This document shows, one piece after another, positions 1 to 7,690 of a stretch of DNA of 64,000 nucleotides (position 1 is its first letter; the number at the start of each line of letters is the position of its first letter). A program made the position numbers and the translations under genes. The notes below the pieces were generated by a model. The model did not search any database, was not told where the DNA came from, and worked only from the letters and a program-made list of their open reading frames with translations. The stretch comes from Fluctibacter halophilus (GTDB taxonomy: Bacteria > Pseudomonadota > Gammaproteobacteria > Enterobacterales > Alteromonadaceae): NCBI RefSeq assembly GCF_020687825.1, contig NZ_JAJEWP010000008.1, positions 1 through 64,000 on the forward strand, given 5' to 3'.

Positions 1-2
1 TA

Positions 3-173
3 ACGGGTGCTGTAGAGCTGCCAGAAGGCGTAGAAATGGTAATGCCTGGCGACAACCTGAAGTTCGTTGTAGAGCTGATTGCTCCTATCGCGATGGACGA
101 AGGTCTGCGCTTCGCAATCCGTGAAGGTGGCCGTACTGTAGGTGCGGGCGTTGTATCTAAAATCATCGAGTAA
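3..173 (+). CDS. tuf: Elongation factor Tu, C-terminal end (partial)
   Basis: The first 56 codons visible are the end of EF-Tu, the GTPase that carries aminoacyl-tRNA to the ribosome. The translated end shows the domain 3 signature MPGDNLKF, then [18 protein letters not shown] and a TAA stop. The beginning of the gene lies outside the window. A strong intrinsic terminator follows 25 bases after the stop, so this is the last gene of its operon. Neither the S10 ribosomal operon nor the tRNA/secE genes that often flank tuf genes follow it; a block of repeats does instead. Whether it is tufA or tufB cannot be told. Confidence 0.97.
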   Translation, partial: TGAVELPEGVEMVMPGDNLKFVVELIAPIAMDEGLRFAIREGGRTVGAGVVSKIIE

Positions 174-307
174 TATCGATTAGATACACCTTCGCAAAAA
201 AGGCGCTCTTGCAGCGCCTTTTTTTATGTCCGAATAAAGGCCCGCACCTGCAGTACGGCCTATGAGCGGATTCCCCGTGACAAATTTGCCGGGAGCAAAT
301 TTGAACA
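171..307 (+). repeat. Repeat unit A, copy 1 (tuf stop, terminator and flank)
   Basis: This 137-base stretch begins at the tuf stop codon, includes the terminator and continues through a segment (about 240-261) that is the reverse complement of the tuf 3' end (GGCCGTACTG...). A near-identical copy lies at 752-888, with roughly seven differences. The unit therefore behaves as a duplicated 3' flank of tuf. Confidence 0.9.
196..226 (+). terminator. Intrinsic terminator of tuf
   Basis: A 7-bp stem (AGGCGCT / AGCGCCT) with a 5-base loop is followed by seven T. It sits just after the tuf stop and is copied almost exactly at 777-807. Confidence 0.93.
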
Positions 308-336
308 TTGCCACGCAGTGGCGATGGCCTGAAAGG
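280..336 (+). repeat. Repeat unit E, copy 1
   Basis: The stretch with GCCGGGAGCAAATTTGAACAT and then GCGATGGCCTGAAAGGCGAAGG recurs, diverged, at 480-541. A third, truncated copy of its start closes repeat A copy 2 near 869-889. The spacing and order of the units differ between copies, which makes the region a mosaic. Confidence 0.7.
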
Positions 337-361
337 CGAAGGGCAGGATGCCCGGAGTAAC

Positions 362-409
362 GTGGCCGTACTGTAGGTGCGGGCGTTGTATCAAAAATTA
401 TTGAATAAT
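362..409 (+). repeat. tuf: Copy of the last tuf codons
   Basis: Bases 362-392 match 127-157 (the tuf 3' end) at 31 of 31 positions. Translation continues in register to the stop and gives the same ending [14 protein letters not shown], but four of the last codons are changed synonymously (TCT to TCA, ATC to ATT twice, GAG to GAA). No start or upstream tuf coding is present, so this is a fragment. It probably comes from a second tuf gene, not from random duplication of the adjacent one. Confidence 0.9.
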
Positions 410-431
410 AATTTTTGATAGCAAGATAATG

Positions 432-463
432 AAAAGGTCGCCTAGTGCGGCCTTTTCTTTTTC
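432..463 (+). terminator. Terminator behind the tuf-end fragment
   Basis: A roughly 10-bp stem (AAAAGGTCGC / GCGGCCTTTT, one G-T type pair) with loop CTAGT is followed by CTTTTTC. It differs in sequence from the terminator at 196-226. It follows the tuf-end fragment at the distance expected if the whole piece was taken from the 3' end of another tuf gene. Confidence 0.75.
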
Positions 464-479
464 TTGCGGCTAAAGTCAT

Positions 480-541
480 TGACCAATTCGCCGGGAGCGA
501 ATTGGAACATCGGAACGTAGTGACGATGGCCTGAAGGGTGA
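480..541 (+). repeat. Repeat unit E, copy 2
   Basis: Diverged copy of 280-336 sharing CGCCGGGAGCGAATTGGAAC and GACGATGGCCTGAAGGG. It directly precedes GC-rich sequence leading into repeat unit B copy 1. Confidence 0.7.
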
Positions 542-579
542 GGCTCCGTTCGCCGCAGGCGATTCGGGGTGATAGGTAA

Positions 580-706
580 TCACGCCGAAAGGAACGAACG
601 CCGGTACAGGAAGTATCGGCTGGGTGCGGTACCAGGGATGGGTTCACTACGGGTTTTCAAGCGGGTACAACGTAGACAGGCCACCATCCACTGATGTCGC
701 TTACTC
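580..706 (+). repeat. Repeat unit B, copy 1
   Basis: A 127-base unit starting TCACGCCGAAAGGAACG and ending TGATGTCGCTTACTC. The copy at 891-1017 differs at only two positions. It contains a short inverted repeat around CCGGTACAGGAAGTACCGG (imperfect in this copy). Open reading on the minus strand through it is repeated with the unit and is not taken as a gene. Confidence 0.92.
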
Positions 707-751
707 AGTCTGCGCCCGGAGTAACGTGGCCGTGCAGGATGCCCGAAGTAA

Positions 752-888
752 TAATATCGATTAGATACACCTTCGCAAAAAAGGCGCTCTTGTAGCGCCT
801 TTTTTTATGTCCGAAGAAAGGCCCGCACCTGTAGTACGGCCTATGAGCGGATTCCCCGTGACAAATTTGCTGGGAGCGAATTGGAACA
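752..888 (+). repeat. Repeat unit A, copy 2
   Basis: Near-identical second copy of the 137-base tuf 3' flank at 171-307, including the TAATATCGATTAG start, the terminator hairpin and the inverted tuf-end segment. Differences include one loop base of the hairpin (C to T) and the closing GAATTGGAACAT sequence, which matches the related motif near 495-510 better than copy 1. Confidence 0.9.
777..807 (+). terminator. Duplicated tuf-type terminator
   Basis: Same 7-bp stem AGGCGCT / AGCGCCT as at 201-219, here with loop CTTGT, followed by a run of T. No gene ends directly before it, so it is a passenger of repeat copy 2. Confidence 0.85.
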
Positions 889-890
889 TC

Positions 891-1017
891 TCACGCCGAA
901 AGGAACGAACGCCGGTACAGGAAGTACCGGCTGGGTGCGGTACCAGGGATGGGTTCACTACGGGTTTTCAAGCGGGTACAACGTAGACATGCCACCATCC
1001 ACTGATGTCGCTTACTC
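891..1017 (+). repeat. Repeat unit B, copy 2
   Basis: Second copy of the 127-base unit at 580-706 with two differences (GTATCGG to GTACCGG, ACAGG to ACATG). In this copy the internal inverted repeat CCGGTAC / GTACCGG is perfect. It follows repeat A copy 2 without a gap, whereas copy 1 is separated from unit A by about 270 bases. Confidence 0.92.
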
Positions 1018-1110
1018 GGACAGAACGGAGTGTTGTTGAGCAGGGAATCTTTTACGCTTAGGTCAGCAATGTCCCAGTGTGCGCGAAATGCACACGTCTT
1101 AATTTGCTTG

Positions 1111-1392
1111 TCAGCTGACATGCGATTTTGAAATTATCCTTACTAAAATGAATTCAAAGACAGAAGTTAACGCAACAATGTAAACCCAATGAAATATGTA
1201 CCCAACGCCTGAAAGCGCGTCAGGTTTACAGAAACTTGGCTCGAATTTGCAGTAAGCAATGTTAAATGCGTACACATACAGGCCTGCTAGCACTGCAACA
1301 ATGGGTATTGCGATTAACCATTTGATTCTTAACGATCTTAAAAGACCAGTAAACACGATAGCAGGTAAGAAAAAAGCTAAAAATATATCCAT
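1111..1392 (-). CDS. Small three-helix membrane protein, unknown
   Basis: A 93-residue protein with three hydrophobic stretches, at about residues 3-17, 24-45 and 66-86, and two cysteines in the loop between the second and third. A ribosome-binding sequence AAGGACG sits just before the ATG. It is therefore probably a real inner-membrane protein, with the loop CKFEPSFCKP facing one side. The family is not recognised. It stands alone between the repeat region and a 480-base stretch without genes. Confidence 0.6.
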   Translation of the reverse strand: MDIFLAFFLPAIVFTGLLRSLRIKWLIAIPIVAVLAGLYVYAFNIAYCKFEPSFCKPDALSGVGYIFHWVYIVALTSVFEFILVRIISKSHVS

Positions 1393-1871
1393 CGTCCTTG
1401 ATTCCCTTTTTTGGCGGCTAACAGTGTATTACTACGAATTCGCGGTATGCCCGTTTCAGCACCACTTCGACGTCCATAGTTGTCCATTGATTAACCCAAT
1501 AGTAGCAACGGGTTAGCAAACGTTTCTACTCTCGCGCTGCGATTGAGACTTTGTGGAAAGTGAGAAGAATATCAGCAACATCTAAAATGGCGTGATTGAA
1601 CGTCAGCCCTTTGTTATGAGCAGACCGACATAATGGAACAAACCAATGTCCATTGCTCGCTCTAAGTGCTCATGTGCAGCTACGAAGAATCGTCATCCCG
1701 GCGAAGGCCGGGACCTCCCACATTACCTGACTCACTCGAATCAACACTGTTTTGGTTAGTCATCAACCCAAAGGAGATTGCGGCCTCCACCGCTATGACG
1801 ATGGTGTTTTAGCGCTTGGCGAACGTCCACAACTCACTCAACCCCCTAACCGACTATATCTATCGTCGCCT
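1393..1871. other. Gene-poor stretch
   Basis: About 480 bases without a convincing gene. The only structure seen is the REP-like element near 1691-1718. Short open frames here lack ribosome-binding sites and hydrophobic or compositional signs of coding. Confidence 0.6.
1691..1718. repeat. REP-like palindromic element
   Basis: CGTCATCCCGGCGAAGGCCG plus the following GGGACC forms the palindrome TCCCGGC / GCCGGGA. It resembles the short extragenic GTCATTCCGGC-type repeats common in proteobacteria. Only one copy was seen in the window. Confidence 0.55.
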
Positions 1872-2723
1872 TCAATCAGGCAAGTCACAGGCTTGCCTGA
1901 CAAGGTAGTCGTCAATGACAGTTGTGATGGTCTGCTTTAACCACGCAGGTCCATGGTCAGACATATCGTTGTGCCGTGATTCGGGGATCTTCACCACGCA
2001 GCTTGCATAGGTTTGTCGTTCTTCCTCCGTTGGCAGAACGCCCTCATCGGCGGGGAAGTCACTGGCACGAATGGACAGCACCCTGACCTCCTTGGAGCGC
2101 GGTAGTGGAACACGACGATGGTCCAGGGTGATCACTTTGTCAACGTAGGGCTTGCCTTCGTTGGCTAACCACGCCGAGATATCACCGCCGTTGGAGTGTC
2201 CCACTAACAGCACTGCGTCGAACCGGTAGTTCGGTTGAGCATCGGCCAGGTGCCGGGTCAGAAAGTCGAGGGTTTGAGCACCGCGTATCCAGTTCTCTTG
2301 CCGGGTTTGGTATAGGTTACCTTGTACTGACAGGGGAGGGTCTTGTGGCAGTTCGTGGGCCACCGCAACCACCAGATACCCCAGCCTGTTTAGGTGCTGG
2401 GTGATAAATGTATAGTGGTTGTGGGACACTCCATAACCGGCGCTGACAAAGGCCACCGGGCACTGTTGCTGCTTTGTGCAGCGTTGTTGGTCGACAGGAT
2501 AAGACAGTGTCACCGGGATGTGTCTGTCTCTGGATGAGTCGTACACCGTGTTGGCGTTGACAGTTCCCGCCCAAAGCAGTGCCAAAGCCAGAAGTCCCTT
2601 TAAATAGCGAATGCTTTCTCCGTTAATTGTTGTGCTGCGGGGGCAATTTACAGGACCGCTGGTCAGAGTCAACGGTGTTGTATGCGCGCAACAAGCTCTG
2701 TGTTGTGCCAGTTGTGTTTGCAT
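1872..2723 (-). CDS. Exported alpha/beta hydrolase
   Basis: A predicted serine hydrolase of the alpha/beta fold. The nucleophile elbow GHSNGG is present, a candidate catalytic histidine lies near the end in SRHNDMSDHG, and acidic residues fit the third position. A hydrophobic export signal (YLKGLLALALLWAGTVNA) precedes the mature part NTVYDSSRDRHIPV, so it acts in the periplasm or outside. The start is uncertain. The first ATG (2723) adds 36 residues unlike a signal peptide, while a GGAG sequence sits five bases before an ATT codon (2610-2612) that begins exactly at the signal peptide. The substrate is unknown; acyl esters or peptides would fit the family. Confidence 0.75.
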   Translation of the reverse strand: MQTQLAQHRACCAHTTPLTLTSGPVNCPRSTTINGESIRYLKGLLALALLWAGTVNANTVYDSSRDRHIPVTLSYPVDQQRCTKQQQCPVAFVSAGYGVSHNHYTFITQHLNRLGYLVVAVAHELPQDPPLSVQGNLYQTRQENWIRGAQTLDFLTRHLADAQPNYRFDAVLLVGHSNGGDISAWLANEGKPYVDKVITLDHRRVPLPRSKEVRVLSIRASDFPADEGVLPTEEERQTYASCVVKIPESRHNDMSDHGPAWLKQTITTVIDDYLVRQACDLPD

Positions 2724-2743
2724 ACGGCTGAACCACGTTAACC

Positions 2744-3745
2744 CTAACCCTGCTTCAAATACTGCGATGGCGCCTTGCCATACCAGCGCTTAAAGGCTTT
2801 CCTGAAATTACTCAACTCGGCGTAGCCCAGTGCATAGGCAATTTCTTTGATTGTCATGTGGCCCTCTTCCAGGTAGCGCAGGGCGAGTTGCTGACGCACG
2901 CTTTCCAGAATGTCCCGGTAAGACGTGCCTTCTTTGCAGAGGTGGCGATGAAAGGTGGCTTTGGTCATATAGAAACGTTGCGCGGCCATGTCCAGCGAAG
3001 GAAAGCCCGTCTGGCTCTGCAGCAGCGTTCGTCGCACTCGGCTGGATAAATCTTCATTGGCGGTCAGCTTGTGCAGCTCTTCTTCACACACACGTAACGC
3101 ACTCTCGAAGCCCCGTTTATTGGCAAGCTTGAGGGGTTTATCAATGTTGGCTACTGGCAGGGTAAAGCCGGCCCAACCGGCCTGGTAAGTCACCGGACAC
3201 TCAAAATAGCGTCGGGCGACTGCCGCATCGCCATTAAACGGAAAGTACACCTGTTGAATAGGGCAGGCTCCCAGCATGATGAAGTCCAGAATGTTACGCA
3301 CCGCCAGCATGATGGTTTCGGTGAGTACCGGTTTCAGCTGTTGCAGAGGTCTGTTTTCAACAAAATGCAGGTGCAACAGGTCGTCGTGTTCTGCCACTTG
3401 GATGCTCATCAGATCGGTGCGCAAATGTAAAAAGCGCACCAGTAAATCGATGACTTGCCGTGCGCTGCCGCCACTCATGGCGGCATACCCAAGACTGCCG
3501 TGGGTATTGATCAACAACCGGGAACCCAGCAATAGCCCCAAAGGCTGATGGGGCAATAACCGCTGCGTATCAGCGAGCAGGCTGCGTAACGCTTGCCATG
3601 ACAGGCTCAGGGTTTCATTGGTCAATTGGTCTGCATCGAAGCTTGATGCCGCCAACCAGGCCCGTGTGTCTATGCCGCGTTCGTCGAGCAACTCGATGAT
3701 TTGAGTCAGGTAGAGGCTGGGGAGCGTGACATCAGGCTTGTCCAT
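2744..3745 (-). CDS. AraC-family regulator with arabinose-binding-like N domain
   Basis: A 333-residue transcription regulator. The first 190 residues match the layout of the ArgR/OruR-type AraC proteins (PSLYLTQIIELLDERGID..., LGYAAMSGGSARQ). The last 100 residues form the double helix-turn-helix, ending in IKEIAYALGYAELSNFRKAFKRWYG and PSQYL. The start is set at the ATG preceded by AGGAC; an upstream TTG would add 15 residues. It is divergent from the reductase and hydroxylase genes at 3886-6116 with about 140 bases between them, so it is the likely activator of those genes. The inducer cannot be read from sequence. Confidence 0.88.
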   Translation of the reverse strand: MDKPDVTLPSLYLTQIIELLDERGIDTRAWLAASSFDADQLTNETLSLSWQALRSLLADTQRLLPHQPLGLLLGSRLLINTHGSLGYAAMSGGSARQVIDLLVRFLHLRTDLMSIQVAEHDDLLHLHFVENRPLQQLKPVLTETIMLAVRNILDFIMLGACPIQQVYFPFNGDAAVARRYFECPVTYQAGWAGFTLPVANIDKPLKLANKRGFESALRVCEEELHKLTANEDLSSRVRRTLLQSQTGFPSLDMAAQRFYMTKATFHRHLCKEGTSYRDILESVRQQLALRYLEEGHMTIKEIAYALGYAELSNFRKAFKRWYGKAPSQYLKQG

Positions 3746-3885
3746 CGGTGTTGAGTCCTGTCTGGCGTTAAGAGCGAAGGCTGCACTCAAGGTGCAAATA
3801 AAATCCCCATGAATGCAAATTAATGCCTCCTCTATCCTCGCAGAAGTCGCTTAACATAACAATGAACTCATCAACAAGAGCCATC

Positions 3886-4929
3886 ATGTTTTCGCTATTT
3901 ACACGTAAGGCCAAGCCACCCCTGACGGCAACCATCAATGGTGCTGAGGTGATTCTGTCCAACAAGGAAACCTTGCTGGATGCAGCGCTCAGGGCGCACA
4001 TCGACGTTCCCTTCAGTTGCAGGGTCGGCGGCTGTGGAACCTGCAAATGCAAATTGCTCAGGGGCAGTGTTAAAGCGCTCACCGAGTTTGGCTACATCCT
4101 CAGTGAGGCCGAACTGGATCAGGGCTATATACTGGCGTGTCAAAGCGTCCCTCGTACAAACATCGATGTCGAGGTCGGTACCAATACCTACCCTGTGAAG
4201 AGGGTGACAGGCACGATCATTGACCAGCAAAGACTAACGCCCGCTATCACCGCCATCCGGGTACAGCTGGATGATGCTCTTGTTTTTAAGCCCGGCCAAT
4301 ACGCTGACCTTTCTCTGCCCGAACAGGGTTATATGCAACGCAGCTATTCCTTTGCCAGCGCCCCAAACCCGGACGCCACGCTGGACTTTTTTGTCCGCAA
4401 AGTGCCCGGTGGCAAGTTTTCCTCGTTTGTTGGTGACAACACGGTGTTGGGTATGACGGTAACGGTAGACGGGCCAAAGGGCGATTTCTGGTTGCGAGAC
4501 GCGGATGCACCGCTGGTGATGATTGCTGCGGGTAGCGGTCTGGCGCCGATACTGGCGATGCTCGAGGACGCTATCGGCTGTAAAAGGCCCGCCCGCTTAC
4601 TGTTCGGCGCAAGAACCGAGCAGGACCTGTATGCCCTTGAGCGCATCCACAGGATCGCCCGTGAGTGGAACGCGCCGTTTGATTTTCTACCGACCCTGTC
4701 AAACGAGGCCCCCGATTCTGGCTGGAAAGGGCTGCGGGGGCGGGTGACCGCGCTAATTGATGGATTACCACTTATCGGTGCGCACGCCTACGTTTGTGGC
4801 CCACCGGCCATGGTTGATGCCACTCAAGCCCAACTGATCCAGTCCGGTGTTGAGAAGGCGTCCGTGTTCTCTGACCGTTTTTTAACCGCAGCGGACGTTG
4901 CTGGTCAATCAGTAAGTTCAGGGGAATGA
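3886..4929 (+). CDS. XylA-like NAD(P)H:ferredoxin-type reductase
   Basis: A one-chain electron-transfer protein of 347 residues. The N-terminal part is a plant-type 2Fe-2S ferredoxin with CRVGGCGTCKCKL and a fourth cysteine in ILACQS. It is followed by an FAD-binding domain (RSYSFASAP) and an NAD-binding domain (MIAAGSGLAPILAML, YVCGPPAMV). This order is that of XylA, BenC and related oxygenase reductases. It ends two bases before the start of the membrane hydroxylase, so the two are almost certainly an enzyme pair, with this protein passing electrons from NADH. An upstream ATG at 3823 would add 21 residues of low plausibility; the ATG at 3886 has AAGAG before it. Confidence 0.9.
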   Translation: MFSLFTRKAKPPLTATINGAEVILSNKETLLDAALRAHIDVPFSCRVGGCGTCKCKLLRGSVKALTEFGYILSEAELDQGYILACQSVPRTNIDVEVGTNTYPVKRVTGTIIDQQRLTPAITAIRVQLDDALVFKPGQYADLSLPEQGYMQRSYSFASAPNPDATLDFFVRKVPGGKFSSFVGDNTVLGMTVTVDGPKGDFWLRDADAPLVMIAAGSGLAPILAMLEDAIGCKRPARLLFGARTEQDLYALERIHRIAREWNAPFDFLPTLSNEAPDSGWKGLRGRVTALIDGLPLIGAHAYVCGPPAMVDATQAQLIQSGVEKASVFSDRFLTAADVAGQSVSSGE

Positions 4930-4931
4930 CA

Positions 4932-6116
4932 ATGAACATCTTCCACTATGCAAAGTTTCTTCTTATCCACCTTGTCGGGCTAACTGCGCTGTTGGCGATT
5001 CTGGCTGGCGGGCACTGGATGGTGCTCGGTTTAGTGACTGTGATGGCGTTTTACATTGGCGGAGACGCTATTTGTGGTGATGACACCACGACCCCTCATT
5101 TTATCCACCCCGGTGTGCTCACGTGCATGCTGTGGTTGGCGTTACCTTTGCTCATGATGATCGTGGGCGCATTTATCTGGAGCGTCAGTCCGGCGGATGT
5201 GGGTAACCTTGGCGCCAGCTTGAGTCATTACATCGGCTACGATCTGGTGGCGGCTAAACAGGCCACCACGGCCTGGCAGCATGGCGCGGGCGTGGTGTTG
5301 GTTGGTTTGATGATCGGCACGATTGGCACGGTGACCGGCCATGAGCTTACTCACCGCACGTGGGACCCGATGTCGATGCTGATTGGCCGCTGGATGCTGG
5401 CATTCAGTTTTGACGCGGCGTTTTCGATTGAACATGTTTACGGTCATCATCGCTATGTGGCTACCGCACAAGACCCCGCAACCGCGCCACGAGGACGGAA
5501 CGTGTATTGGCATATTGTTGCCTCAACCCTTAACGGCAATATCAGTGCGTGGCAGATTGAACGTCGACGTCTGAAGCGAAAAGGGCTGGGCCTGTTTTCT
5601 CTGCACAATGCGGTCTTGCGTGGATACGCCATGAGTCTGGTTGTCCTTGCCGGTGCTTATGCCATTGGTGGTATGGTGGCGGTTAGCTATCTCATCCTGT
5701 GTGGCTTGTTGGGTAAGGCGTTGTTGGAAGTGGTCAACTATATGGAGCACTATGGCATGGTGCGGGATCCCGCGACACCGGTGCAGCCGCGCCACTCCTG
5801 GAATACCAACAAGCGCATCACCTCCTGGGCAATGTTCAATCTGAGCCGTCATTCTCATCATCATGCCCAGGGCGAGGTGCCATACCATGATTTAAAACCG
5901 TTTCCTCACGCGCCGATGATGATTGGCGGCTATCTGACCACCCTGGTTATCGCCCTGATCCCGCCGTTATGGCACACGCTGATGACTCCTAAGGTGTTGG
6001 ACTGGGATAAATCCTTTGCGACACAAGAGGAACGCAAGCTGGCAATGACAGCTAATCAACGTAGCGGCATCGATAGTCTGCGAGCGGCTAACGCCTTGCC
6101 CCACTACCATCCGTAG
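4932..6116 (+). CDS. Membrane di-iron hydroxylase, AlkB/XylM type
   Basis: An integral-membrane non-heme di-iron monooxygenase, about 394 residues. It has three histidine boxes in the right order (HELTHR, EHVYGHH, LSRHSHHHA), the fourth motif NYMEHYGMVR, and several membrane helices, with the first at about residues 8-38. The family oxidises alkanes (AlkB) or aromatic methyl groups (XylM). AlkB normally uses rubredoxin, whereas the gene just upstream is a XylA-type reductase, which argues for a XylMA-like pair or an alkB relative served by a 2Fe-2S reductase. The ATG at 4932 is chosen because AGGGGA lies six bases before it. The exact substrate is not determinable here. Confidence 0.9.
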   Translation: MNIFHYAKFLLIHLVGLTALLAILAGGHWMVLGLVTVMAFYIGGDAICGDDTTTPHFIHPGVLTCMLWLALPLLMMIVGAFIWSVSPADVGNLGASLSHYIGYDLVAAKQATTAWQHGAGVVLVGLMIGTIGTVTGHELTHRTWDPMSMLIGRWMLAFSFDAAFSIEHVYGHHRYVATAQDPATAPRGRNVYWHIVASTLNGNISAWQIERRRLKRKGLGLFSLHNAVLRGYAMSLVVLAGAYAIGGMVAVSYLILCGLLGKALLEVVNYMEHYGMVRDPATPVQPRHSWNTNKRITSWAMFNLSRHSHHHAQGEVPYHDLKPFPHAPMMIGGYLTTLVIALIPPLWHTLMTPKVLDWDKSFATQEERKLAMTANQRSGIDSLRAANALPHYHP

Positions 6117-6120
6117 GCGC

Positions 6121-6146
6121 AATAAAAAAGCCCTGCAAAGCAGGGC
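6121..6146 (-). terminator. Terminator of the M56-M23 gene
   Basis: Read on the minus strand, GCCCTGC-TTT-GCAGGGC is followed by TTTTTTATT. It lies about 30 bases after the stop of the minus-strand gene at 6179. Confidence 0.88.
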
Positions 6147-6178
6147 GATGGCTTGTTGGTTAAACGCGACGTGCAGGG

Positions 6179-7687
6179 CTATTTGCTATTGAACGCAATC
6201 AACGCTGCCGGGTCGATATGCCGGTCATTGGCAATCACTTCGAAATGCAGGTGCGGGCCTGTTGTCTTGCCCGTGGTACCCACGCTACCAATCTGTTGCC
6301 CGGCCTTGACGGTGGCGCCTTTTTCCACCGTAAAGCGCTCCAGGTGCGAATACATGGTCAGGATCCCGTTGCCGTGATCGATGACCACCACATTGCCATG
6401 GTTTTTGTGCAAGCTCTGGCTGTCAGCAATGATCACGATGCCATCACCGGCGGCCACGATGGCTTCCCCGCTGTTGGCGGCCAAATCAATGCCCAGGTGT
6501 GGCTTGTATTCGCGGATAGCCTGTTTGGCTTTAAAACTTGAGCTGACCCAGGCGGTTTTTACCGGATTCACCCAAATACCTGTCGGTGTTGTGTTCGGGG
6601 TTTTGTGGTCAATGTGCCTGGAGGCATGGTGATGCAGGGCGATAAAGTCCTCCACCGGCATCAGGCTTGGTGCGTGGCTGTTCATCGCCCACGAGGTGGC
6701 GCTAAATATCAGGGCACTCAGCCCCAGTATGCATTTATTCATTGGCTTGTCTCCGAAAGTCTGGACGGTTTTTTGGGTGAAAGTGATGCGCTGCTTTAGA
6801 TCAGAAAACTGTTGGTTGTTAAAAAAGGCTGCCTGAGATGCAACGGGCCTGTTGATGTGTCGCACCATATTGAGCAGTGCTCGGCCATAGTCTTTTTTTA
6901 GCTCAGGAAAGGTTTGTAGCACACTACGATCACATTCCACTTCGACAGCCAGGTTCAGCTTGCGCCTGAATGTCTGAAGTGCGGGTGCAAACCAAAGCAG
7001 GCAGCCGCTCAGTTGCGACAACATCAACCACAGCACATCGCGACGTTTGATGTGAGTGAGTTCGTGCTCCAATAAAAGCCGTTGCTGTGCTTGAGGCAGG
7101 GTGAAAAAACTGTTCGGTAATACAATAACGGGGTGAATGATACCGGCCGTAAATGGCGATAGCGGCGCCGATGAATAGCACAGTCGGACCTTGCTTTGGC
7201 GCAATGCAGCCCGTTGCGATAGGGTTAAAAACGTCATTTCGGGTGCGTTGATGTCTATCCGTTCCAGGCTGGCAAGTGAACGGTTAAAGCGAACCAACTG
7301 ATAGCCAAAGCCCAAGGTTTTTATAAGCGACACGATCAGGATGAACAGGGTTGTCAGACCAATGACATGCGCCAATGCTGTTTGTGCCGGACTTTCCGCC
7401 AAATCGTGCGCCGAGGGCTGCGTCAATGTCAGCCCTTCCTGCCAGAGTGCTGGCATCGTGGGCAGCAATGGATAATCTATGGGTACCTGAAATGCCGGTA
7501 ATGCCAGCACCGACCAGGGGATGAGGGGTAACAGGCAAATCAGTAATGCCACTTTCCATACCGCGGACCAGTACTGCAACATGGGCGTCCAGCGGATACT
7601 GGCGTGGACGATGAGTGAAACGAGCAGGCTCCATATCAGGATCTGGAGTATCAGCCCCATCAGCGGGTTCAGGAAGACGAGTTCCAT
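6179..7687 (-). CDS. BlaR1-like M56 protease fused to M23 endopeptidase
   Basis: A 502-residue membrane protein joining two peptidase families. The N-terminal 310 residues have four hydrophobic segments and the M56 zinc motif HELTH (208-212), as in BlaR1/MecR1 signal transducers. After another hydrophobic segment (about 317-335) comes an M23 domain of lysostaphin type, with H397/D401 (HLGIDLA) and HLH (479-481) as metal ligands in the usual GPHLHFEV motif. M23 enzymes cut peptidoglycan cross-bridges or activate amidases. Known BlaR1 proteins carry a penicillin-binding sensor at this position instead. It lies four bases after the BlaI-type repressor gene and is probably co-transcribed. The simplest role is sensing and remodelling cell wall; this is inference. 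Confidence 0.88.
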   Translation of the reverse strand: MELVFLNPLMGLILQILIWSLLVSLIVHASIRWTPMLQYWSAVWKVALLICLLPLIPWSVLALPAFQVPIDYPLLPTMPALWQEGLTLTQPSAHDLAESPAQTALAHVIGLTTLFILIVSLIKTLGFGYQLVRFNRSLASLERIDINAPEMTFLTLSQRAALRQSKVRLCYSSAPLSPFTAGIIHPVIVLPNSFFTLPQAQQRLLLEHELTHIKRRDVLWLMLSQLSGCLLWFAPALQTFRRKLNLAVEVECDRSVLQTFPELKKDYGRALLNMVRHINRPVASQAAFFNNQQFSDLKQRITFTQKTVQTFGDKPMNKCILGLSALIFSATSWAMNSHAPSLMPVEDFIALHHHASRHIDHKTPNTTPTGIWVNPVKTAWVSSSFKAKQAIREYKPHLGIDLAANSGEAIVAAGDGIVIIADSQSLHKNHGNVVVIDHGNGILTMYSHLERFTVEKGATVKAGQQIGSVGTTGKTTGPHLHFEVIANDRHIDPAALIAFNSK

Positions 7688-7690
7688 GGG

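Noticed and set aside
180-958. Minus-strand open frames of 155 and 65 residues sharing MNPSLVPHPA and similar openings
   Set aside because: They are produced by the repeated DNA units A, B and E, lack ribosome sites and contain the terminator in frame; better explained as repeat DNA than as a protein family.
580-1017. Possible CRISPR or tandem array
   Set aside because: Only two copies of each unit, units far longer than CRISPR repeats and no cas genes; they are mosaic duplications.
1259-1516. Plus-strand frame of 85 residues
   Set aside because: It lies antisense to the small membrane protein gene, which has a good ribosome site; no coding signs of its own.
1752-1940. Plus-strand frame of 62 residues
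   Set aside because: Overlaps the 3' end of the exported hydrolase gene; no ribosome site or recognisable domain.
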